A stretch of 64,000 bases of DNA from JAJRXR01 sp041987545. GTDB taxonomy: Bacteria > Planctomycetota > Phycisphaerae > Phycisphaerales > UBA1924. Under the pieces are notes generated by a model, which was given only the letters and a program-made list of their open reading frames with translations, was not told the DNA's origin and ran no database searches. Position 1 is the stretch's first letter, and each line of letters opens with the position of its first letter. The stretch covers positions 1 to 64,000 of the forward strand of contig JBHIWH010000004.1 of the NCBI GenBank assembly GCA_041987545.1, in the 5' to 3' direction. Of the stretch, positions 8,010-17,749 are shown piece by piece. Made by a program: the position numbers and the translations under genes.

Positions 8010-8311
8010 TTTTTCCTACCCACCTTTCCGCAGCGATTGCCGCGGCCTATCTCTCCCGGGCTTTCGCCCGAGTTCCTCACCTGTCGATTCGCGAGCATAT
8101 CCACGCCGGTTCATCGACCTCCAGGGTTTTCCAGTCAATACGCCCGTCTTTCGCAGGCTTTTTTGCCCGGTTCGGTCGATGGTTTGGCCCGCCTGGACCG
8201 CCTGGTGGGGAATGTCAACAATCTCACCCACCCATCCGGAATTTTCCTTGCCGACCCCCAAACCCGGCGCACACTGTCAGGTTCGGCACAGCCCGGCCGA
8301 CTCCCGAACGC
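8010..8311. other. Divergent intergenic region between sigma factor and UVR-motif gene
   Basis: 302 bases with lower GC than the flanking genes, presumably holding both promoters. A consensus TTGACA lies on the minus strand at 8213-8218, but no good -10 follows at the usual spacing; a TTGACT occurs on the same strand near 8129-8134. No RNA gene or convincing small ORF was seen. Confidence 0.4.
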
Positions 8312-9232
8312 ATGGAACGCGACCTCTCCGAACTTCTCGATGAGTGGCCCTACGAGTCGGGCAAGATCAACGTCCGACTCATCCAGGGCGCCGACGGCGA
8401 GCCCAGGATCCAGGTCCGCGTGGACCTGGGCCTCCTCCAGATGCTCGCCGAGGGCCGCCCGGACGGCCTGACCCCCCACGGCTACGGCTCGTTCCTGGAG
8501 TACCAGGAGGCCCGGATCGACCAGATCGCCCAGGGCGGGCCCGATACCCCGCCTCCGGGGCCCTACGCCGCCCCGGAGCCCGTCGAGCCCCCCACCGACC
8601 CCGACGCCCCCCAGGGCGAGGAATCGCCCCCCGGGCCGGAGGCCGCCCAGCCGACCGGGGGGGCCGCCCCCGTGGGGGGAGACGAGGACGCCGAGGCCGA
8701 GGCGGGCGGGCCCAGGGTGCTCTCGCCCGACGACTGCCGCGAGCTGCGCGAGGAGGCGTTGCAGTACTACCACCGGTACGTGGCGCTGCTGGTGCTCGAG
8801 GAGTACGACGGCGTGATCCGGGACACGACGCGGAACCTGCGCGTGCTCGACCTGTGCCGGGACCACGCCCGCGAGGAGTACGACCGCGAGGCGCTCGAGC
8901 AGTTCCGCCCCTACATCCTGATGATGCGGGCCCGCGCGTTGGCCAGCCAGGCCATCAAGGACTCGGAGCCCAAGGCGGCGATCCACGCGATCGACGAGGG
9001 GCTCGAGGCCCTCAAGCGGCACTTCGAGGAGACGGGCCGTGCCGAGGAGCTGGAGGCGTCGCGCGAGCACGCGGCTCTGCGCTCGATGCGCGAGGCGCTG
9101 GTGCCCAAGCTGCCCGTGAGCCAGAAGGCGGAGCTGCGTCAGCGGCTGGGCGAGGCGCTGGCGGCCGAGAACTACGAGCTTGCCGCCATCCTCCGCGACG
9201 AGCTGCGCATGCTGCCCGACGAGCCGATCTAG
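8312..9232 (+). CDS. UVR-motif protein of unknown function
   Basis: 306 residues. Residues 1-75 form a compact N-terminal domain (NVRLIQGADGEPRIQVRVDLG) that recurs in planctomycete UvrB/UvrC-motif proteins. A Pro/Gly/Ala-rich linker spans about 78-135. A helical domain follows (ELREEALQYYHRYVALL to about 265). The protein ends in a UVR helix hairpin at about 270-303 (QKAELRQRLGEALAAENYELAAILRDEL), the motif through which UvrB and UvrC interact and which is also found in McsA-type proteins. No nuclease or ATPase is present, so a regulatory or adaptor role is possible. It is divergent from the sigma factor gene. Confidence 0.7.
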   Translation: MERDLSELLDEWPYESGKINVRLIQGADGEPRIQVRVDLGLLQMLAEGRPDGLTPHGYGSFLEYQEARIDQIAQGGPDTPPPGPYAAPEPVEPPTDPDAPQGEESPPGPEAAQPTGGAAPVGGDEDAEAEAGGPRVLSPDDCRELREEALQYYHRYVALLVLEEYDGVIRDTTRNLRVLDLCRDHAREEYDREALEQFRPYILMMRARALASQAIKDSEPKAAIHAIDEGLEALKRHFEETGRAEELEASREHAALRSMREALVPKLPVSQKAELRQRLGEALAAENYELAAILRDELRMLPDEPI

Positions 9233-9250
9233 GTCTCGGGTAGGGCGCGG

Positions 9251-11083
9251 TCATGCCCCGGAATAGCCGGCGTCCTGCTCGGGCTCGTCATCGGCGGCGA
9301 TCGAGGCGTGCAGTGTCCGCAGGCGCCCGAGCACGCGCTTGGCCATGACCTCGGCGCTGGCCAGTTCCTCGACCACGACCTCGTCGGCGCCCAGCTCCCG
9401 GGCCTGGGCGGCCTTGGTGACCACGCCCGACCTGGCCGCGATGAAGATGTCCGGGCGGAGCGAGCGGATCATGCGGATCGCCCGCATCATGGCCTCCTCG
9501 TCGGGCATGGTGAGCACGACGGCCGAAGCCGAGTAGATGCCGGCGTGCTCGAGCACGTCGTGGTTGGTGATGTCGCCGTAGTACGCGTGGCGCCCCAGGT
9601 CGAGCTGCATGCGCACCGTCTTGGCGTTGAGCTCGATGACGGTGATCTCGGCGCCCGACTGCTCGAGCCGCTCGGCGCACGCCCAGCCGACGGGTCCGAA
9701 CCCCGCGATCAGCACGCGGGGCTTGTCCGAGCCGGGCGACTCGGGGGTGGGCGCGCCCTCCTCGCCCTCGTGCTCGGCGTCGGACAGGGCGGGCGTCTCG
9801 CGGAGGCCGGTCCGCGCGCCCCAGGGCGCCATGGGCAGGTGCGACATGGCGCGGGCGATCACCACGCCCTGCGTGATCAGCGCCGGCGTGATCACCAGCG
9901 TGCAGGCGACGACGCCGATCGTCCGCGCCTCGGCCGACGGCGAGAGCACCCCGGCCGCCGACGCGACCGACAGCAGCACCAGCGAGAACTCGCCGCCCTG
10001 GGCCAGCCAGATCCCGGCGCGGCCCGCGATCATGGGCGAGGCGCCCAGCCCCCACGACACGCCCCCGATCACCACCGCCTTGAGCACGACCACGCCCAGC
10101 GTCGCCAACCCCACGACCCACCACGCGTCGGCCAGCTCCGGGATCGAGACCTTCAGCCCGACCGTGGTGAAGAACACCGCCATGAACAGGTCGCGGAGTG
10201 GCGTGATCTGCCCGGCGAGCTGGTAGCGGAAGGGTGTACCGGCGAGCAGGAAGCCGGCCATGAACGCGCCCAGTTCCGGGCTCAGGCCGACGCCCGCCGT
10301 CGCGACCGCGGCGCCCAGCGCCGAGGCCGCCGCGATCACCAGCATGATCTCCGGCGAGGGCGAGCGGGAGGCCTCGACCATCAGCCGCGGCAGCAGCACC
10401 TTGCCCGCGAGCACGATCCCGAGCACCACTCCGACGCTCAGCGCCGCCTTCTGGATCATGGGCACCAGGTTCTCGGCGTCCATGAGCCCGGCGCCGTCCT
10501 CCCCGCCGCCCCCCTGGGCCCTGGCGAGCAGCGGGATCGAGGCGAGCATCGCGATGACGAGCATGTCCTGCATGAGCAGGACGCCCAGGCTGACGCGGCC
10601 GGCGGCGGTGAATAGCTCGCGACGCTGCTGCAGGATCCGGAGCACGACCGCCGTCGACGAGAGGGACATCGCCATCCCGATCGCGGCGCTCTCGCCCCAT
10701 CCCAGGCCCATGGCCCGGACCGCGAACGTGATCAACGCCGCGGAGACGAGCGTGGTCACGAGCCCCGCCGTCACGATGAGCGCCGCTCCGTGGCGCAGGA
10801 CGGACACGTCCAGGTGCATCCCGATGCCGAACATCAGGAGCACGGTCGCCAGCGAGGCGATCCCCTCGATCGTCTCGTCGCCCCCGACCAGGCCCAGGGC
10901 GTGGGGCCCGATGATCGCGCCGGCGACCAGGTAGCCGGGGATCACCGCGACGCGCAGGCGCCCGAACACGAGCGCGACGAACCCCGCGCACGCGAGGATG
11001 AGCAGCAGGTCGATCGCGAGGGCGCCGGGGCCGGCGCCGGCGGCGAGTGTCATCGTCGGCATCATGAGGGCGGCGTCCTGCAC
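9251..11083 (-). CDS. CPA2-family monovalent cation:proton antiporter with TrkA-N domain
   Basis: 610-residue inner-membrane protein of the Kef type. The first ~400 residues carry 12-13 hydrophobic segments of a Na+/H+ exchanger domain, including GYLVAGAIIGPHALG, LMFGIGMHLD, SLSSTAVVLRIL and PELGAFMAGFLLAGT. A charged linker spans about 430-455. A C-terminal Rossmann (TrkA-N/RCK) domain starts at RVLIAGFGPVGWACAERL, and binds NAD(H) in the family. Probable role: K+ or Na+ efflux coupled to proton entry under control of nucleotide binding. The start is GTG 11083, with AGGA 8 bases upstream; ATG 11065 is an alternative. It lies 31 bases after mnmG on the same strand and may be cotranscribed with it. 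Confidence 0.9.
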   Translation of the reverse strand: MQDAALMMPTMTLAAGAGPGALAIDLLLILACAGFVALVFGRLRVAVIPGYLVAGAIIGPHALGLVGGDETIEGIASLATVLLMFGIGMHLDVSVLRHGAALIVTAGLVTTLVSAALITFAVRAMGLGWGESAAIGMAMSLSSTAVVLRILQQRRELFTAAGRVSLGVLLMQDMLVIAMLASIPLLARAQGGGGEDGAGLMDAENLVPMIQKAALSVGVVLGIVLAGKVLLPRLMVEASRSPSPEIMLVIAAASALGAAVATAGVGLSPELGAFMAGFLLAGTPFRYQLAGQITPLRDLFMAVFFTTVGLKVSIPELADAWWVVGLATLGVVVLKAVVIGGVSWGLGASPMIAGRAGIWLAQGGEFSLVLLSVASAAGVLSPSAEARTIGVVACTLVITPALITQGVVIARAMSHLPMAPWGARTGLRETPALSDAEHEGEEGAPTPESPGSDKPRVLIAGFGPVGWACAERLEQSGAEITVIELNAKTVRMQLDLGRHAYYGDITNHDVLEHAGIYSASAVVLTMPDEEAMMRAIRMIRSLRPDIFIAARSGVVTKAAQARELGADEVVVEELASAEVMAKRVLGRLRTLHASIAADDEPEQDAGYSGA

Positions 11084-11114
11084 CAGTGGTCCTGCACGGG
11101 GAGATTGTTGCGTG

Positions 11115-13040
11115 TCACGCGCCGGCCTGCGCCGCCGGCCCCGGGCCCCGGGAGATCAGCACGCTCAGCAGGTTCAGGTCCGCCGGCGTCACGCCCTCCA
11201 GGCGCCCGGCCTGGGCGTAGGTGTCCGGGCGGAACCGCTCGAGCGCCTCGGCCGCCTCGGCCCGCAGGCCCGGCAACGCCCGGTACTCGACCCAGCGGGG
11301 CAGTCGACGTCGCTCCATCTCGGACTGGCGGCGGATCTGCGCCCGCTGGCGGGCGATGTACGGCTCGTACACCCGCTCGGCGTGGACCGTCTCCCACACG
11401 CCGCGCGAGACGGCGGGGTCGACCTGCAGGCCCGGCAGTCTCGCCCGCAGATCCTCGATGCTGAAGCCGGGTCTGCGGATCGCCCGGGCCAGTGGCTCGC
11501 CGTCGAGCGTCGCCTCGTCGATGGCCCGCTGCAGTTCCTCGATCGCGGCGCGGCGCCTGTCGAACAGGCCCGACCTGGCCCGCCCGAGATCGGTCGAGCC
11601 GAGCAGGCCGAGCCGGATCGCGATCGGCGTCAGCCGGTCGGCCGCGTTGTCCGGGCGGAGCAGCAGCCGGTGCTCGGCCCGGCTGGTGAACATGCGGTAG
11701 GGCTCGCGGGGGGTCTTGGTCACCAGGTCGTCCATGAGCACGCCGATGTACGCCTCGTCCCGCCCGAGGGTGAGCTCGCCCTCGCCCCGGGCCCGCGCGG
11801 CGGCGTTGGCGCCCGCGATCAGGCCCTGGGCCGCGGCCTCCTCGTACCCGCTCGTGCCGTTGATCTGCCCGGCCAGGAACAGGCCGCCGACGAGCTTCGT
11901 CTCGCCCGTCGCCCGGATCTGGTGCGGGCGGACCATGTCGTACTCGACGGCGTACCCGTAGCGGACGATGCGGGCGTTCGCGCACCCGGGCATCGTGCGC
12001 ACCACGACGTCCTGCACGTCCTCGGGCAGCGAGGTCGAGATCCCGTTGCAGTACACGTTGGCGTCGCGGAGGCTCTCGGGTTCGAGGAAGACGCCGTGCG
12101 ACTCGCGGTCGGCGAAGCGGACCACCTTGTCCTCGATGCTCGGGCAGTACCGGGGCCCGGCCGACTCGATCTGCCCGGAGAACATCGGCGCCCGGTGCAG
12201 GTTGGCCCGGATCAGCTCGTGGGCCTCGGGGCTCGTCCGAGTCTGGCGGCAGGGGACCTGCTCGAGCCTGGGGAATCGGTCCAGCACCAGCCCGGGCGCG
12301 GCCCAGCCCGCGGGCGTGAGATCCGAGAAGGGCGCGGGCGCCGCGTCGCCCGTCTGCTCGGGCAGCGACGCCCAGTCGATGGTGGCCCGGTCCAGGCGCG
12401 GGCAGGTGCCGGTCTTCAGGCGCCCGAGCTCGAAGCCCAGCGACTCGAGAGAAGCCGAGAGCGAGGACGCGGGCGCCTCGCCGTGCCGCCCCCCGGGCGT
12501 GCGGCGGTCGCCGGTGTGCATGAGCCCGCGCATGAACGTGCCGGTCGTGATGACGACCGCGCCGGCCTCCAGCCGCAGCTCGCCCCAGGGCCCGCGGACC
12601 TCGACGCCCGTGATCCGGCGATCGGCGCCCGGCCCGGGCCGCTCGACGAGCAGCCGCTCGACCGCGCCCGCGACGATCTCGATCTCGGGGCGCGACGCGA
12701 CCAGCGTCCGGACCGCCTCGGCGTAGGCGTGCTTGTCGCTCTGGCACCTGGGACCCCGGACCGCCGGGCCCCGGGAGGTGTTGAGCGTCTTGAACATGAT
12801 CCCGGTGGCGTCGGCGGCCAGGCCCATGAGCCCGCCCAGGGCGTCGATCTCGCGGACGAGCTGGCCCTTGGCCAGCCCGCCGATCGCCGGGTTGCAGCTC
12901 ATCACGCCGACCTTGGACGGGTCGAGCGTGACCAGGGCGACCGAGGCGGGCTCGGGCAGCAGGGACGCGGCGGCCCAGGCGGCCTCGACGCCCGCGTGCC
13001 CGCCCCCCACCACGATGACCCGGTATGAACGCCGCTCCAC
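11115..13040 (-). CDS. mnmG: tRNA uridine-5-carboxymethylaminomethyl(34) synthesis enzyme MnmG (GidA)
   Basis: 641-residue FAD enzyme that, with MnmE, installs the cmnm5 group on U34 of tRNAs reading two-codon-box purines. The FAD motif VVGGGHAGVEAA is at 9-20. The family block SCNPAIGGLAKGQLVREIDALGG follows at about 48. Other MnmG marks are QSDKHAYAEAVR, ITTGTFMRGLMHTG, LKTGTCPRL, YCPSIEDKVVRFADR, and GQINGTSGYEEAAAQGL. The length is normal. mnmE is not in the window. The antiporter gene follows closely on the same strand, and the ClpP/NfeD-like gene is divergent. Confidence 0.97.
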   Translation of the reverse strand: MERRSYRVIVVGGGHAGVEAAWAAASLLPEPASVALVTLDPSKVGVMSCNPAIGGLAKGQLVREIDALGGLMGLAADATGIMFKTLNTSRGPAVRGPRCQSDKHAYAEAVRTLVASRPEIEIVAGAVERLLVERPGPGADRRITGVEVRGPWGELRLEAGAVVITTGTFMRGLMHTGDRRTPGGRHGEAPASSLSASLESLGFELGRLKTGTCPRLDRATIDWASLPEQTGDAAPAPFSDLTPAGWAAPGLVLDRFPRLEQVPCRQTRTSPEAHELIRANLHRAPMFSGQIESAGPRYCPSIEDKVVRFADRESHGVFLEPESLRDANVYCNGISTSLPEDVQDVVVRTMPGCANARIVRYGYAVEYDMVRPHQIRATGETKLVGGLFLAGQINGTSGYEEAAAQGLIAGANAAARARGEGELTLGRDEAYIGVLMDDLVTKTPREPYRMFTSRAEHRLLLRPDNAADRLTPIAIRLGLLGSTDLGRARSGLFDRRRAAIEELQRAIDEATLDGEPLARAIRRPGFSIEDLRARLPGLQVDPAVSRGVWETVHAERVYEPYIARQRAQIRRQSEMERRRLPRWVEYRALPGLRAEAAEALERFRPDTYAQAGRLEGVTPADLNLLSVLISRGPGPAAQAGA

Positions 13041-13181
13041 GCCGCAATGTTAGGGATCGGGGGGCGTTGGGCGGGCGTCGAGGCGGCCCCGTTGGCCCTG
13101 GGGCACGCGGGCGGTAGTCTGTGGGGAGGAATCCGCCCGGCCCGGGCTGACCGGGCGACGACCCGATCTGGAGCGACCCGC

Positions 13182-14516
13182 ATGCGCACCGGCACGACGC
13201 TGATCTCCGCGACCCTCGCCCTCACGATGGCCTCCGGGCTCGCGGTCGGCGAGGACATCCTCGTCACCACCAAGAACAGGCGGTACGAGGGCCAGGTCGT
13301 CGAGCAGACCGCGTCCAAGATCGTCTTCAAGACGACGCTGCACGGCTTCGAGACCACGCTCACCTTCGCCCGCTCCGAGATCGCGTCGCTCGAGCTGGAC
13401 GACCACACGCCTGGCGCCGAGGTCGCCTCGGGCGAGGAGGAGTCCGACGAGATCGGCTCGTTCACGGCCGACCAGCTCCGGAAGGTCAACACGCCCAAGG
13501 ACGCCGCCGATCGGGAGGTCGTCAAGCGGGAGGGCGTGCCGCTGTTCCTGGAGGTCCCGATCAAGGGGACGTTCGGCGAGGCGGTCTACCCCAAGGGGAT
13601 CGTCGAGTCGCTCAAGTGGGCCCACGAGAACGAGGTGACGGACGTCGTGTTCCGCATTGAGTCGCCCGGCGGGCAGGTCTGGGCCGCCGAGCGGATCGTC
13701 GAGCTGATGAACGAGCACCGGGACGGGCTGCGGTACCACGCGCTGATCGAGGACTCGATCTCGGCGGCGATCTGGCCCACGTTCACGTGCGACACGATCT
13801 CGATGGCGCCCCGCTCGACGGTGGGCGGCGCCGTCATCTTCACCCACGACGCGGACACGGGCGAGTTCGAGGTGGACATGAAGTTCAACTCGATCCGGAT
13901 GGCCAAGCTCGCGACCCAGGCCGAGGAGAGCGGGCACCCGGGCCAGGTCGCCCGGTGCATGGTGATCACGGACCAGGAGCTGTACGCCGTCCGCAACGGC
14001 GACGGCACGTACGAGCTGGTCTCCTCCAGGCCCTCGGGCGAGGAGAACCTGGACTACTACATGATCGACGGGCCCGACACGATCCTCACGCTGACGGCCG
14101 ACCAGGCCGGCAAGTACGGCATCGCGACCAAGCTCGAGAGCAACGACGTCGATCACCTCCGCGAGGCGCTCGGCTACGAGGAGTGGGACAGCGCGGGCGA
14201 CGCGGGGATCGAGCTGGTCGAGAAGTGGGCCGACAAGTGCAACGACATGAGCAGGGAGATGCTCAGCCGCCGGGCGAGCATCGTCGCCGGCTGGTCGAGG
14301 CTGGGCAACGAGAAGTACCTCCGCGGCGCCATCCGGGCGCTCGAGCAGATCAAGAAGGACATGATCGGCTACGACCGCCTGGCCCGGAACGCCGACGAGT
14401 ACGAGATGGCGCCCTACGCCGACCTGATCTCCGACAGCTGGGAGGGCGACTTCACACGCGAGTGGGTGGACCGCCAGATCCAGGAGTACCGCACGAAGCT
14501 GCTGTACGGCCCCTGA
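13182..14516 (+). CDS. Exported ClpP/NfeD-like serine protease domain protein
   Basis: 444 residues. A signal peptide covers about 1-23 (MRTGTTLISATLALTMASGLAVG). A small beta domain (ILVTTKNRRYEGQVVEQ) comes first. A ClpP/crotonase fold follows at about 115-230. It resembles the N-terminal protease part of NfeD: oxyanion segment RIESPGGQVWAAERI, then DSISAAIWPTFTCDTISMAP with Ser in the nucleophile region, then STVGGAV. The membrane and OB-fold parts of NfeD are missing, so it is probably a soluble exported relative. The C-terminal ~120 residues are helical and charged. ATG 13182 gives a good signal peptide; no clear Shine-Dalgarno is seen. A terminator at 14592 ends the unit. Confidence 0.75.
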   Translation: MRTGTTLISATLALTMASGLAVGEDILVTTKNRRYEGQVVEQTASKIVFKTTLHGFETTLTFARSEIASLELDDHTPGAEVASGEEESDEIGSFTADQLRKVNTPKDAADREVVKREGVPLFLEVPIKGTFGEAVYPKGIVESLKWAHENEVTDVVFRIESPGGQVWAAERIVELMNEHRDGLRYHALIEDSISAAIWPTFTCDTISMAPRSTVGGAVIFTHDADTGEFEVDMKFNSIRMAKLATQAEESGHPGQVARCMVITDQELYAVRNGDGTYELVSSRPSGEENLDYYMIDGPDTILTLTADQAGKYGIATKLESNDVDHLREALGYEEWDSAGDAGIELVEKWADKCNDMSREMLSRRASIVAGWSRLGNEKYLRGAIRALEQIKKDMIGYDRLARNADEYEMAPYADLISDSWEGDFTREWVDRQIQEYRTKLLYGP

Positions 14517-14591
14517 GGCCAGCGCGTCCGGCTCCGGCCCGGGAGGCCGCGCCCTCGGCCGAGCGCAGGCGAGCGATCGACTTCAAAGAAC

Positions 14592-14620
14592 AGGCCCCGC
14601 GTCCTGACGACGCGGGGCCT
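14592..14620. terminator. Bidirectional terminator between convergent genes
   Basis: AGGCCCCGCGTC (14592-14603) pairs with GACGCGGGGCCT (14609-14620), a perfect 12-bp stem with a 5-base loop. On the plus strand CCTTTG follows; on the minus strand GTTCTTTG follows. It separates the protease gene ending at 14516 from the pseudopilin ending at 14664. Confidence 0.75.
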
Positions 14621-14663
14621 CCTTTGTGCCTGGGTGGCGCCCTGCGGGGCGTGCCCGCGGGTG

Positions 14664-15689
<1,026 letters not shown>

Positions 15690-15847
15690 GGGCGTGTCTC
15701 CGTTCGCTCAATCGTGCGCGGGGTCCGGCTGCCCCGCGACGGGTACGGACCGACCCCGGCGAGGAACCCCGACGGGGTATTGTCCACGATCCCTCCCCCG
15801 GGTGCAAGAGGAGGCCCGCGCCACGCCCGCACGATGCGCACGTGAAT

Positions 15848-15881
15848 GAAAAACGCCGCCCCGCGGTCGGCGGGGCGGCGT
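15848..15881 (-). terminator. Rho-independent terminator after the gap-broken pseudopilin
   Basis: Read on the minus strand, a perfect 12-bp stem is formed by 15881-15870 and 15864-15853 with a 5-base loop (15865-15869), followed by TTTTTC. It lies 49 bases after the stop codon at 15930 and separates copy 2 from copy 1 of the pseudopilin set. Confidence 0.85.
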
Positions 15882-15929
15882 GGGATTCTCAGCAGCGGGC
15901 CATCGGTAGGGACTCCCCTCACCCGGCGG

Positions 15930-16252
15930 CTAGTTGCAGGGTGTCGGATCCTGGTTCGGGTCCTGGCCCGTGTTGATCTCCGAGCCGCCGTAGTCCACGC
16001 CCCGCAGGCCGCCACGCGTGAAGCGGTAGCGGACCCAGTACTCGCTGTTCGGGTCGNNNNNNNNNNNNNNNNNNNNNNNNNNNNNNNNNNNNNNNNNNNN
16101 NNNNNNNNNNNNNNNNNNNNNNNNNNNNNNNNNNNNNNNNNNNNNNNNNNNNNNNCGCCCAGCGCGGGCAGCAGGATGCCGATCAGCAACGCGATGATCG
16201 CGATGACGACCAGCAACTCGATCAGTGTGAATGCTCTGCGATTCCGTGCCAT
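15930..16252 (-). CDS. Pseudopilin-like protein interrupted by assembly gap (tandem set, copy 2)
   Basis: Both ends of a third pseudopilin are visible on either side of the N-run. The N-terminus from ATG 16252 is MARNRRA/FTLIELLVVIAIIALLIG. The C-terminus, ending at 15930, is YRFTRGGLRGVDYGGSEI and then NTGQDPNQDPTPCN. The two pieces are out of frame across the 99 Ns, and together make only about 75 residues, whereas neighbours have 341 and 366. So the true gap must be several hundred bases longer than drawn. The gene is probably intact in the genome. The AT-rich stretch near 16465-16500 may contain its promoter. Confidence 0.75.
16057..16155. other. Assembly gap (99 N)
   Basis: Run of undetermined bases inside pseudopilin copy 2. 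Near-identical N-terminal coding sequence in the three neighbouring pseudopilins probably broke the assembly here. Its size is a placeholder (see the neighbouring CDS). Confidence 0.98.
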
Positions 16253-16506
16253 TGAGATACCTCCAGCGGGCTTTCCGCACCGATCGGGGCGGGCGCCCTC
16301 GGGGTGGGTGAGCACACGGCGCGGGGTCTTCGCTCCGATCGCGCTCGCTCCCCGAAGTATCCCCCTTTTCGGACGCCCCGGCAACCCGGTTCCAGGCCCG
16401 GCGGCCCGCCGCGCACGATCGTGGCCGTGAGAAGGCTCGTGCGGCCCGATCCAAGCCGCCAGAGGCCCGATGGAATTCTGATAGGAATATGTTCGAACTC
16501 GGCCAA

Positions 16507-17607
16507 TCAGCCGGGATTCGACGAATCGACCTCGCCCCCGCCGTAGTCCGCGCCGCGGAGCCCGTCACGCGTCCAGCGGTAGTGCCCCTTCAGGGTGTCG
16601 CCCATGGGGTTGTAGAGGGGCGGTGGGTCGGCCGCGCCCGGGGCGGGGTCGTAGACCACCGCCGGCGCCACACCGGTCGGGTTGTTGGGGTCGAAGCCGG
16701 GGTTCGAGTCGCCCGTCCGCTCGGCCCGGACCGAGCCGTCGAAGAAGAGCTGGTTGCTCTTGGCCTTCGGGTACGCGTAGAACATCGGCCGCCCCGACGA
16801 GTGCCGGTCGTGGAACTCGAAGAAGAAGACCTTGTTGCCCGGGAACAGGACCTCGCCCATGCGGCGCCCGCCCAGGCGGAGCGAGGGGTCGATCCGCGTG
16901 AACAGGTTGTAGAAACGCTCGACCGGGCCGACGGTCAGCGCCGAGCCCTGACGCGTATCGGGCGACCACGACGCCGGCACCGCCTGGTACGTGGACGAGT
17001 ACGCCCAGCGTTGGCGGATCTCGACGCGGCTCTCGGTCGTCGAGTCGTCGTCCCCCACCGTCGGCACGGTGGACAGGTCCATCGGGTCGTCGGCCCAGCG
17101 GAGCAGGGCCTCGTCCTCGGGGCACGCGGCCCTGGGGTCGGGGAAGGGCACGGACATCTGGTCGAGCAGCACCAGGTGGGTGAATCGTCGGTGCGGGTAG
17201 CGCAGCGAGTTGAGCTTGATCTTCCGCGGCGCCGCCCCCTCGCTCCGCCCGGTCCTCCGCCGCAGGATGTCCGTCTCCTGCGCCTGGGCCGCGGCGAGCT
17301 GCGTCGCCCCCGGGCGGTTCATCGCGAAGTCCACGTCGACGTACGCGCTGCGCGTGACGCCCGGCTGCCACCAGAAGGACGGGATCTCGTCGTTGGGGGA
17401 GGCGGTCGAGTACGTCGCCGAGGCGACGCCCAGCTGGCGGAGATTCGACTTGCACGCCATGTCCCGCGCGATCGAGCGGGCGCGGCCGAGCGCCGGCGCG
17501 AGCAGCCCGATCAGCAGCGCGATCACGAACAGCACCATCAGCAACTCGACGAGGGTGAACCCCCGAGCGCGACGCGTGCCCAGGATGTCGTGACTCCGGA
17601 CCCCCAT
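16507..17607 (-). CDS. Type II secretion pseudopilin-like protein (tandem set, copy 3)
   Basis: 366 residues. The leader MGVRSHDILGTRRARG/FTLVELLMVLFVIALLIGLLAPALG is longer than in copies 1 and 2 (16 residues) but ends in the same Gly/Phe cleavage site. Domain blocks match copy 1: FPGNKVFFFEFHDRHSSGRP, KSNQLFFDGSVRAERTGDSN, and the end HYRWTRDGLRGADYGGGEV. The conservation of these blocks with otherwise divergent cores suggests paralogues with different specificities. A good promoter (17655-17683) lies just upstream. 142 bases separate it from the sugar-transferase gene on the same strand. Confidence 0.88.
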   Translation of the reverse strand: MGVRSHDILGTRRARGFTLVELLMVLFVIALLIGLLAPALGRARSIARDMACKSNLRQLGVASATYSTASPNDEIPSFWWQPGVTRSAYVDVDFAMNRPGATQLAAAQAQETDILRRRTGRSEGAAPRKIKLNSLRYPHRRFTHLVLLDQMSVPFPDPRAACPEDEALLRWADDPMDLSTVPTVGDDDSTTESRVEIRQRWAYSSTYQAVPASWSPDTRQGSALTVGPVERFYNLFTRIDPSLRLGGRRMGEVLFPGNKVFFFEFHDRHSSGRPMFYAYPKAKSNQLFFDGSVRAERTGDSNPGFDPNNPTGVAPAVVYDPAPGAADPPPLYNPMGDTLKGHYRWTRDGLRGADYGGGEVDSSNPG

Positions 17608-17654
17608 GCAGACCCCGTGAGAGCGTGGGCGGAGATTGGGTTTCGAACGACCTC

Positions 17655-17683
17655 GTTATATGAACTGGGCGCCCCCGACGCAA
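17655..17683 (-). promoter_or_regulatory. Sigma-70 type promoter for pseudopilin copy 3
   Basis: On the minus strand TTGCGT (17683-17678) and TATAAC (17660-17655) are separated by 17 bases. They lie 48 bases upstream of the start at 17607, in a locally AT-richer stretch. Confidence 0.6.
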
Positions 17684-17749
17684 GAACGCGGGCGGGACGC
17701 GACCCCGTCGATTTCTGGAAACCGGCGCCGAGAGAGCGGCCGGGGGCGC

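Noticed and set aside
8016..8261. Minus-strand ORF of 81 codons just upstream of the sigma factor
   Set aside because: It does not have the high GC3 of the neighbours, no ribosome site is seen and it overlaps the expected promoter region.
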